10,999 bases of DNA, from positions 1-10,999 of the forward strand of contig JAJRUE010000175.1 of assembly GCA_024277955.1 (NCBI GenBank), read 5' to 3'. Made by a program: the position numbers and the translations under genes. The notes beneath the pieces are model-generated. The model saw only the letters and a program-made list of their open reading frames with translations. It did no database searches and was not told the origin of the DNA. Source of the stretch: Alphaproteobacteria bacterium. Lineage in GTDB: Bacteria > Pseudomonadota > Alphaproteobacteria > Rhodobacterales > Rhodobacteraceae. Below are positions 1-5,865 of the stretch, in pieces (positions within the stretch are counted from its first letter, which is position 1; each line of letters starts with the position of its first letter).

Positions 1-798
1 CCCCAGTTCGAGCGTCAGCGCCTTGCCGGACCCGGCGGTGGCCTCGCGGATGCGCCGCCCCACGGCGGTCGAGCCGGTAAAGGCGATCTTGTCGATGCCG
101 GGATGGTTGACGATGGCCTCGCCGGTGCCCCCGTCGCCGGTGACGATGTTGACAACCCCCTTGGGCAGGCCCGCTTCCTGGCAGATCTGCGCAAACAGCA
201 GCGCGCTGAGCGACGTGTATTCCGCAGGCTTCAGCACCACCGTGTTGCCCATGGCGATGGCCGGCGCCACCTTCCAGGCCAGCATCAGCAGCGGAAAGTT
301 CCACGGGATGATCTGGCCGCAAACCCCCAGCGGTTCGGCCTCCGGAAGCTCGGCCTCCATCAGCTGCGCCATGCCGGCGTGATAGTAGAAATGCCGCGCA
401 ACCAGCGGGATGTCGATGTCGCGGCTTTCGCGGATCGGCTTGCCGTTGTCCAGCGTTTCCAGCACCGCAAACAGCCGCGAATGCTTTTGCACCAGCCGGG
501 CCAGCGCATAAAGAAAGCGCGCCCGCTCATGGCCCGAACGCCGCGCCCAGCGCGGCTGCGCCTTGCGGGCGGCGGCCACGGCGGCATCCACATCCTCGGG
601 GCTGCCCTGCGACACCAGCGCCAGAACCTCGCCGGTGGCGGGGTTGCGGCTTTCGAAACAGTCGTGCGGCTCGCCAAAGGCGCCGGCGATGAAATGGCCG
701 AACCTGTCGCCGCCATCCACCAGCCAGGCCAGCGCGTCGGCGGCGCTTTCGGGGGCCGGGCCGTAGTCCATCGTTTCCAGAATGTCCGATACGCTCAT
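1..798 (-). CDS. Aldehyde dehydrogenase family protein, N-terminal 266 residues (runs off left edge)
   Basis: NAD(P)-dependent aldehyde dehydrogenase, oxidising an aldehyde to the acid (or acyl-CoA) in the cytoplasm. The translation starts MSVSDILETMDYGP and stays open to base 1. Family landmarks are visible: IIPWNFPLLM around residues 163-172 with the conserved Asn at 167, VVLKPAE at 187-193 whose Lys190 binds the cofactor, the Rossmann-loop motif FTGSTAVG at 240-247, and LELG at the window edge containing Glu264, the usual general base. The catalytic cysteine would lie further left, outside the window, so activity cannot be judged. The ATG at 798 is preceded by a purine-rich AAAGAAGAAG stretch that could act as a weak ribosome-binding site. 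The gene follows deoC on the same strand; since DeoC releases acetaldehyde, acetaldehyde is a reasonable substrate, but this is inferred from context only. Confidence 0.93.
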   Translation of the reverse strand, partial: MSVSDILETMDYGPAPESAADALAWLVDGGDRFGHFIAGAFGEPHDCFESRNPATGEVLALVSQGSPEDVDAAVAAARKAQPRWARRSGHERARFLYALARLVQKHSRLFAVLETLDNGKPIRESRDIDIPLVARHFYYHAGMAQLMEAELPEAEPLGVCGQIIPWNFPLLMLAWKVAPAIAMGNTVVLKPAEYTSLSALLFAQICQEAGLPKGVVNIVTGDGGTGEAIVNHPGIDKIAFTGSTAVGRRIREATAGSGKALTLELG

Positions 799-800
799 GG

Positions 801-822
801 CTTCTTCTTTGTCCAAATACTC
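801..822 (-). other. Short GAGTATTTGGACAAAG-type intergenic element
   Basis: On the minus strand the gap between the deoC region and the aldehyde dehydrogenase reads GAGTATTTGGACAAAG followed by AAGAAG. It is AT- and purine-rich against a GC-rich background. From memory, similar GAGTATTT-plus-AAGA(A/T)GAAG strings recur between genes in Rhodobacterales genomes; I cannot verify that here and see only one copy in this window. Its last bases may also serve as the ribosome-binding site of the dehydrogenase. Confidence 0.3.
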
Positions 823-833
823 ACTGTCCTGCC

Positions 834-914
834 CTATCCCATCGCATGACGGTAGCCGGCCGAATACCGCCCGGTGACGTGGTGCTCGAGCTGGCGCTCG
901 ATATCGCCCAGCAG
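834..914 (-). other. Orphaned C-terminal tail of deoC, downstream of an in-frame amber codon
   Basis: Reading on in the deoC frame past the TAG at 915-917 gives 26 more codons before a TAG at 834-836. They encode LLGDIERQLEHH, then VTGRYSAGYRHAMG. This matches the conserved C-terminus of long-type DERA proteins, where FGAS is normally followed by Ser/Thr, LL.DIERQ and HHVTGRY. The tail is therefore the missing end of deoC rather than chance. It has no start codon or ribosome-binding site of its own and would be made only by readthrough or if the stop is a sequencing error. Confidence 0.85.
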
Positions 915-1826
915 CTACGACGCGCCAAAGCGGAACAAGTCGGGTTGCAGCCAGCGGTTGCCCAGTTCGTCCTTGATCAGCGCCAGATAGGTCAGCGCGT
1001 CCTTGGCCTTCGAAATCCCGCCGGCGGGTTTGTAGCCGATCCGGTAGCCGCTGCGTTCGCCGTAGTCGCGCAGCGCCCGTATCATGGTCAGCGAGACCGG
1101 CAGGGTGGCGTTCACCGGCTCTTTCCCGGTCGAGGTCTTGATGAAATCGGCGCCGGCCATCATGCACACGAGCGAGGCCCGCGCCACGTTGCGCAGCGTC
1201 GCCAGTTCGCCGGTGGCCAGGATGGTTTTCATGTGCGCATCGCCGCAGGCCTCGCGGAAGGCGCGCACCTCGTCGTAGAGCGCCTGCCAGTTGCCCATCA
1301 GCACATGCCGGCGCGAAATCACGATGTCGATCTCGCGCGCGCCGGCCTTCACGCTCTCCTCGATCTCGGCGACGCGCAGCCGGAACGGCGACAGCCCGGC
1401 CGGAAAACCGGTGGAGACCGCCGCCACCGGGATGCCGCTGCCCGCCAGCGCCTCGACCGCCACCGGCACCATTTCGTGATAGACGCAGACCGCGCCGGTG
1501 GTCAGCCGCTCGATCCCCAGCGCGTCCAGGATATCGGCGCGCACCGGCTGGCGGGCCTTGGCGCACAGCCTGCGCACCCGGCCCGGCGTGTCATCGCCCG
1601 AAAGCGTCGTCAGGTCGATGCACGACACCGCCTTGAGCAGCCAGGCCGCCTGGTAGTCCTTTTTCACCGACCGCCGCCCCGGCAGGGTGGCCGCGCGCCG
1701 CTCGATCGCCGAGGTGTTGGCCTGCACCGAGGCGACCCAGTCCAGGTCCAGCGCCATGCCTGGATTGCGCGCCTCTTGCACCTGCGGCAGTTGGGTCGTC
1801 GCTGTCTGGTCTTTTTCGCGTTGCAA
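915..1826 (-). CDS. deoC: Deoxyribose-phosphate aldolase, prematurely terminated
   Basis: Cytoplasmic class I aldolase cleaving 2-deoxyribose-5-phosphate to glyceraldehyde-3-phosphate and acetaldehyde in deoxynucleoside breakdown. The 303-residue frame carries the hallmarks: the Schiff-base lysine in DFIKTSTGK (Lys230), the second lysine in GYKPAGGI (Lys266), and an aspartate at 167 in REIDIVI, equivalent to the proton-relay Asp102 of the E. coli enzyme. It belongs to the longer DERA type with an N-terminal extension (compare human DERA). The start chosen is TTG at 1826 because GGAGG lies five bases upstream; the next in-frame ATG is at codon 24. The frame ends at TAG directly after FGAS, where family members continue with Ser-Leu-Leu; TAG is one base from TCG (Ser). 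The lost tail includes the conserved C-terminal Tyr region, which contributes to catalysis in E. coli DeoC (Tyr259), so activity is likely impaired unless readthrough occurs. The gene lies 58 bases after the Wzy-like gene and precedes the aldehyde dehydrogenase. Confidence 0.9.
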   Translation of the reverse strand: MQREKDQTATTQLPQVQEARNPGMALDLDWVASVQANTSAIERRAATLPGRRSVKKDYQAAWLLKAVSCIDLTTLSGDDTPGRVRRLCAKARQPVRADILDALGIERLTTGAVCVYHEMVPVAVEALAGSGIPVAAVSTGFPAGLSPFRLRVAEIEESVKAGAREIDIVISRRHVLMGNWQALYDEVRAFREACGDAHMKTILATGELATLRNVARASLVCMMAGADFIKTSTGKEPVNATLPVSLTMIRALRDYGERSGYRIGYKPAGGISKAKDALTYLALIKDELGNRWLQPDLFRFGAS

Positions 1827-1831
1827 GGGGG

Positions 1832-1836
1832 CCTCC
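1832..1836 (-). promoter_or_regulatory. Ribosome-binding site of deoC
   Basis: GGAGG on the minus strand, five bases before a TTG. No other start codon nearby has a comparable site, so this decides for the TTG at 1826. Confidence 0.7.
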
Positions 1837-1884
1837 GAGCGTCAGGGCGAAAGGGTTGCATGGGACGCCGCCTTTATCAAGGTT

Positions 1885-3198
1885 TTACCAACCGGTCAAA
1901 GAGGTTGTGCCCGGTTGCCGCTTGACGCCGCGCGATGCCGCCGCCGCCAGCATCAGGATGTAGATCAGAAAGGACATCAGCTGGTCGACGAAGCTGGTGG
2001 AAAAGGTCACCGCGAAAAACAGCGCCACCCCGAAACTGTTGGCCAGCGTGCGGACATAGCGGTCGGTGGCGGTGGCGCGCGGCAGGTGGCGGTGCATCCG
2101 CACCAGCCCCGCCAGCGTCAGCAGCAGCGTCAGAAGGCCGAAGATGCCGCCTTCGAACAGGGCTTCCAGGAAAATATTGTGCATTTCCAGGTTGAAATAG
2201 CTCGAAAGCGCCGATTGCCCCGGGCCAAAGCCGAACACCGGCTGTTCCAGCGCCTGGTTGAAGCCGTAGGTCCAGTTGACGATCCGCCAGGACACCGAAT
2301 TGTCGATGTAGCGCCAGTCGAACACCAGGTCCGAAGGCGAAAAGTTTTCCAGAAACACCGGCAGGCTGGCCAGGTCGGCGAACCGGTCCGATGTGGCCAT
2401 CGCCACCAACCCGGCGATCAGCGCGCCGCTCCCCAGCAGCAGGCGGCGCGTCAAGGATCCGCGCAGCAGGAACGAAGCCCCCACCACCATCAGCGCCATC
2501 ACCCAGGCGGTGCGCGCATAGGTCAGGTAGAGCGCCAGCGCGCCGGTCGCCATCAGCGCCCCATGCACCAGGCCCGGCCGCTGGCCGGTGCGGGCGCGGG
2601 CGATTTCCAGCCCGACAAGCGCCGCGACGACCTGGATCGCAAAGGACACCGGGTGCACGTCGCTGCCAAAGGCGCGCTGGATCGTGGCCTTTCCGGCCTC
2701 GACAAAGCCGCGCCCGCTGGCCAGTTGCAGAACCGAGATCGCCGCCCCCACCGCGATGAACAGCGCAAGCATGCGGTAGATCCTCCAGGCGCCGCGCGGC
2801 GTGGCCAGCCCGTTCATGCAGGCATTGGCGAACAGCGCATAAAGCGTCAGCAACAGCAGCAGCGCCAGGGTCGTCTGCGCGTCGGCGGCGGGGTTGGCGG
2901 CAAAGGACAGGCTGCCGGAAACCACCCAGGCCAGGGCGCCGGCCACAAAAACCGCCGCGTCCGAGGCAATGCGCATCTGGGCTAGAAACACCAGCGCCAG
3001 CCCGCCCAGCATCGCGACCGCCGCCACCTGCGACAAGGCGGGAATGCCGAGGTTTTCGACAATGCCCGCGGCCCAGCGCAGCGCGAAAAGCGCGATGACG
3101 ACGCGCCCCTGCACCGACTGGCTGTCGGACCCCGGCAGGGCCGGGCGGGCGAAGGGTGCGCGCGCAGGTGGCCCGGGGCTGTCGGCGGTCACACTCAT
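1885..3198 (-). CDS. Wzy/O-antigen-ligase-family membrane protein (polysaccharide polymerase or ligase)
   Basis: A 437-residue integral inner-membrane protein with about ten or more hydrophobic segments after a Pro/Ala-rich cytoplasmic N-terminus of about 30 residues. It resembles the Wzy_C (O-antigen ligase/polymerase) superfamily: TYARTAW around 226-232, a periplasmic loop, FGFGPGQS at 322-329, and EMHNIFLEALFEGGIFGLL at 338-356 with His340, Asn341, Glu345 and Glu349. Such proteins polymerise lipid-linked repeat units or transfer a glycan to an acceptor on the periplasmic side. The ATG at 3198 overlaps the stop of the flippase gene in an ATGA, implying translational coupling; the frame stays open far upstream, but that part only shadows the flippase gene. 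Pairing with Wzx suggests the polymerase role, but ligase cannot be excluded. I see no terminator-like hairpin between its stop and deoC. Confidence 0.85.
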   Translation of the reverse strand: MSVTADSPGPPARAPFARPALPGSDSQSVQGRVVIALFALRWAAGIVENLGIPALSQVAAVAMLGGLALVFLAQMRIASDAAVFVAGALAWVVSGSLSFAANPAADAQTTLALLLLLTLYALFANACMNGLATPRGAWRIYRMLALFIAVGAAISVLQLASGRGFVEAGKATIQRAFGSDVHPVSFAIQVVAALVGLEIARARTGQRPGLVHGALMATGALALYLTYARTAWVMALMVVGASFLLRGSLTRRLLLGSGALIAGLVAMATSDRFADLASLPVFLENFSPSDLVFDWRYIDNSVSWRIVNWTYGFNQALEQPVFGFGPGQSALSSYFNLEMHNIFLEALFEGGIFGLLTLLLTLAGLVRMHRHLPRATATDRYVRTLANSFGVALFFAVTFSTSFVDQLMSFLIYILMLAAAASRGVKRQPGTTSLTGW

Positions 3199-4589
3199 CG
3201 GGCCGCCGCCTGCGGTCGGGGCGTTTGGGCGGGCATGCGGGCGCGCCGCCGCCGGGACAGGGCGGCCAGGATATCGGTGCGCAGGCCCAACCGGCGCAGC
3301 GCCAGTGCCCAGAACAGCGCCTTGCGCAGGGCCGTCCCCGCCAGCACCGCCAGCGCAACCCCGGTCGCGCCCGCAGCCAGAGCGCCGCCCACCAGCAGGG
3401 CGGCGTTCAGCCCGAGGCTCGCGGCGCTCGCCCACATGGCCGGGCGGTGGCCGCCGCACATGTTCAGCGCAATGTCCCCGGCGCCGCCCAGCGCGTTGAC
3501 GACCCCCGCCAGGATCAGCAGCCGGAACGGCGTGGCGGCCACCTGGTATTGCGCCCCGAATACCGCCAGCACCCAGGGCGCCGCCACGAACAGCACCACC
3601 CCAAGCGCAAGCGTCGGCGCGCTCATCCGCAGGCAGGCGCGCGTCAGCAGCCGGTCGCAGCGCGCGCTGTCGGAAGAGGCCCAGGCCTCGGACAGCATCG
3701 GCGCCAGAACCACGTTTGTGCTGGTCTGGAAGAACGACAGCAGCATGGCCAGCCGGTTGGCGACGAAATAGGCCGCCGCCGCGGCGGGGCCGGCAAACAG
3801 CCCGACCGCCAGAACATCGGCATTGGCGAGAAAGATGTTGGAGACCGAGGTCAGCCAGAACGGTCCTTCGGCGTCGCGCCAGGCCCCGGCCTGTGTGCCC
3901 CGCGCCAACCCGCCGGGCCAGGGCCTGATCCCGGTCGCGCGCCACAGCAGCAGGCCCAGGGCGATGCCCAGCGTCAACAGGGTTGCGCCAAGCAGCGCCA
4001 GCACCATCAGCGCATCGGGCGGCGCCAGCCCCGCCGCGGCGGCGCCAAGCACCACCAGCGCGACGATCGCGCGCCACAGGATTTCCTTGGGCACGAGCGC
4101 CAGCATCAGCCGGTGGTGGCCGCGCGCGAGATGCGAAAGCATGTCGATCCAGCCCACCAGCGGCACCAGCAGCAGTCCGGCCACCAGATCGCGGGTGGAA
4201 AACCGGGTTCCTGCGGCCAGCATCGCCACCCCGACAAGGACGGCGACGCCAAGCGCCCCGGCCACCGCCCGACGAATGGCGCGATCGGAAAACGCCTGCA
4301 ATCCGGCCCGGTCGCCGCGCTGGACCAGCCCGGGCACATGGCGCAGCGCCGAAAGTTGCTGGCCGCGCGCCCCGACCACCGACAAGAGCAGCGACAGGTT
4401 GAGGAAAAACGCCACCGCGCCAAAGGCTTCGAGCGGCATCACGCGCGCCATCACCAGCGTGAACCCATAGGTCGCGCCGGCGGCGGCCAGCTTGATCAGC
4501 AGGGTCTTGTTGGATCGGGACGACAGGCTCATCCGGCGCGGGTATCCATCTGGTTTGCGGGCGTTGCGGCCCTGCAAGGGGTGGTTCAT
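3195..4589 (-). CDS. Wzx-type polysaccharide flippase (MOP superfamily)
   Basis: Multi-spanning inner-membrane protein of about 464 residues, likely flipping undecaprenyl-linked repeat units from cytoplasm to periplasm. Evidence is the overall pattern: an N-terminal amphipathic start (SLSSRSNKTLLIKLAAAGATYGF) leading into the first helix, GAVAFFLNLSLLLSVVGARG typical of the second helix of oligosaccharide flippases, about twelve to fourteen hydrophobic segments, and a basic Arg/Pro-rich C-terminus. No single catalytic motif exists for this family, so the call rests on topology and neighbourhood. The start is uncertain: GTG at 4601, ATG at 4589 and ATG at 4532 are all possible. I chose 4589 because third-position G/C bias continues to there and an AAGGA lies 13 bases upstream; 4532 would fit better if transcription starts near 4600. 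It is the first gene of a coupled pair with the Wzy-like gene (4-nt overlap). Confidence 0.85.
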   Translation of the reverse strand: MNHPLQGRNARKPDGYPRRMSLSSRSNKTLLIKLAAAGATYGFTLVMARVMPLEAFGAVAFFLNLSLLLSVVGARGQQLSALRHVPGLVQRGDRAGLQAFSDRAIRRAVAGALGVAVLVGVAMLAAGTRFSTRDLVAGLLLVPLVGWIDMLSHLARGHHRLMLALVPKEILWRAIVALVVLGAAAAGLAPPDALMVLALLGATLLTLGIALGLLLWRATGIRPWPGGLARGTQAGAWRDAEGPFWLTSVSNIFLANADVLAVGLFAGPAAAAAYFVANRLAMLLSFFQTSTNVVLAPMLSEAWASSDSARCDRLLTRACLRMSAPTLALGVVLFVAAPWVLAVFGAQYQVAATPFRLLILAGVVNALGGAGDIALNMCGGHRPAMWASAASLGLNAALLVGGALAAGATGVALAVLAGTALRKALFWALALRRLGLRTDILAALSRRRRARMPAQTPRPQAAAR

Positions 4590-4605
4590 CTTGGTGAACA
4601 CATCC

Positions 4606-4634
4606 TTAATGAATCCTGATTAACGCATTGTTAA
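4606..4634 (-). promoter_or_regulatory. Candidate leftward promoter of the wzx-wzy operon
   Basis: On the minus strand TTAACA (4629-4634, five of six matches to TTGACA) is followed after 17 bases by CATTAA (4606-4611, three of six matches to TATAAT). The -35 element overlaps a CtrA-like box. If used, transcription would begin near 4600, just ahead of the flippase start. A weak -10 with a regulator box over the -35 would suit an activated promoter, but the match is modest. Confidence 0.3.
4620..4634. promoter_or_regulatory. CtrA-like binding site TTAA-N7-TTAA (also a TTAAC/GTTAA palindrome)
   Basis: The bases read TTAACGCATTGTTAA: a perfect match to the alphaproteobacterial CtrA consensus TTAA-N7-TTAA, and at once an inverted repeat of TTAAC with a 5-base centre. 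It sits in the 127-base AT-rich gap between the divergent flippase and glycosyltransferase genes, so it could act on either or both. An extra TTAA half-site lies at 4606-4609. The rest of the gap is AT-rich to about 4660, then the glycosyltransferase leader. Confidence 0.55.
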
Positions 4635-4717
4635 ACGGTTCAATTTTACAAAAAAGAGAACCAAGAGCCCGCGACCGATTGGTGGGGTCCGGCTGAGCGG
4701 CAACTTTTGGCAAAGTT

Positions 4718-4723
4718 GGGAGG
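4718..4723 (+). promoter_or_regulatory. Ribosome-binding site of the glycosyltransferase gene
   Basis: GGGAGG five bases before a GTG codon. It supports GTG at 4729 as the start, placing the GTRGVP motif eleven residues in, as usual for this family. Confidence 0.75.
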
Positions 4724-4728
4724 CTGGC

Positions 4729-5865
4729 GTGAACCAATACAATCATGTGAACATTCTGGGAACCCGCGGAGTGCCCGCGGCCCACGGCGGGTTCGAAACA
4801 TTCGCGGAAAAACTGGCGCTGTTTCTGGTGCGCCAGGGAATTGGCGTCACGGTCTATTGCCAAAGCGATGGTCCAGTGGACCTGAAGGGGCGCGAAGATC
4901 ACTGGAACGGCATCCACCGGGTGCATTTCGGCACCCGCCGGTCCGGGGCCGCCGGCACCATGGAATTCGACCTGGCATGCGTGCGCCATGTGCGCAAAAG
5001 GCCGGGCGTCGATCTGGTGCTGGGGTACAACACGGCGGTGTTCAACCTGTTGCAGCGGCTGTCCGGGCGGCGGGTCCTGATGAACATGGACGGTATCGAA
5101 TGGAAGCGGCGCAAATGGTCGGCGCCGGCCAAGCTGTGGTTGCTGTTGAACGAAATCATCGGCGCGAACCTGGCCAATGTCGCGATTGCCGACCATCCGG
5201 AAATCGGCCGCCACATCTCGCGGCGCTGTCTCAAGCGGCCGGTGGTCATCCCGTACGGGGCGGATTCGGTGCTGGCCGCCGATGACGCGCCGGTGCGCGC
5301 CCTGGGGCTGCGCCCGGACGAATATTTCGTGTCCATCGCCCGGATCGAGCCGGAAAACTCGATCCTCGAGATCATCGAGGCTTTCCTTGAGAGCGGCACC
5401 AACATGGATCTTGTGGTGCTTGGCCGTCTGGACCCCGACAATGCCTACCACCGCAAGGTGCGCGCATTGGGGCGCGGGCGGGTGCGCTTTCCCGGCGCGA
5501 TCTACGAAACCGACGCCGTCAAGGCCCTGCGGTTCCACGCCCGGGCCTATTTCCACGGTCACCAGGTGGGCGGCACCAACCCGTCGCTGGTCGAGGCGCT
5601 TGGCGCCGGCAACGCGGTCATCGCCCACGACAACCGCTTCAACCGCTGGACGGCCGGGCCGGGGCAGCGGTTTTTCCGGTCGGTTCACGACTGCCGCGAC
5701 CACGTGGCGCGTCTTTCGGTCGACACCCTCGCGGTGAAACAGGCGCGCGAAGCCGCCCGCAACCGCCACGCCGAAGCGTTCCGGTGGCATGACATCCTGG
5801 GGCAGTATCAGGATCTGCTGCTGGGCGGCGAAGTTCGCGTGCCGGTTCAGGTTCCGGCGGAATAA
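4729..5865 (+). CDS. DUF1972-type glycosyltransferase (GT4 family)
   Basis: A 378-residue cytoplasmic or membrane-associated glycosyltransferase of GT-B fold, probably adding a sugar to the lipid-linked repeat unit of the exopolysaccharide. The N-terminal half is a DUF1972 domain, with ILGTRGVPAAHGGFETF at 9-25 as the hallmark glycine-rich donor-site loop. The second Rossmann-like domain starts near VSIARIEPEN (201-210), and GGTNPSLVEALGAGNAVIA at 281-299 carries the conserved Glu289 of the GT4 nucleotide-sugar site. There is no signal peptide or transmembrane helix. Some characterised DUF1972 proteins are rhamnosyltransferases, but donor and acceptor cannot be read from sequence. It stands alone on the plus strand, divergent from wzx-wzy, with a GTG start and a good GGGAGG. 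Its last 19 bases overlap the 3' end of the convergent Wzc-like gene. Confidence 0.92.
   Translation: MNQYNHVNILGTRGVPAAHGGFETFAEKLALFLVRQGIGVTVYCQSDGPVDLKGREDHWNGIHRVHFGTRRSGAAGTMEFDLACVRHVRKRPGVDLVLGYNTAVFNLLQRLSGRRVLMNMDGIEWKRRKWSAPAKLWLLLNEIIGANLANVAIADHPEIGRHISRRCLKRPVVIPYGADSVLAADDAPVRALGLRPDEYFVSIARIEPENSILEIIEAFLESGTNMDLVVLGRLDPDNAYHRKVRALGRGRVRFPGAIYETDAVKALRFHARAYFHGHQVGGTNPSLVEALGAGNAVIAHDNRFNRWTAGPGQRFFRSVHDCRDHVARLSVDTLAVKQAREAARNRHAEAFRWHDILGQYQDLLLGGEVRVPVQVPAE

Noticed and set aside
915..917. Amber codon in deoC as programmed recoding (pyrrolysine or similar)
   Set aside because: No recoding genes or signals are visible, pyrrolysine use is not expected in this group, and serine is the expected residue; a mutation or sequencing error is simpler.
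846..1925. Long plus-strand open frame opposite deoC
   Set aside because: Its His/Arg/Gln/Gly-rich translation is typical of the antisense of a GC-rich gene; the minus strand gives a well-conserved aldolase.
3199..4077. Upstream extension of the Wzy-like frame to 4077
   Set aside because: The extension is Gly/Ala/Arg-rich and wholly overlaps the flippase gene in another frame; the ATG at 3198 in an ATGA junction is the natural start.
1687..4619. Two long plus-strand frames (1687-2985 and 3156-4619) opposite the Wzy- and Wzx-like genes
   Set aside because: Low-complexity RHQPG-type translations without domains; they are shadows of the membrane-protein genes on the minus strand.
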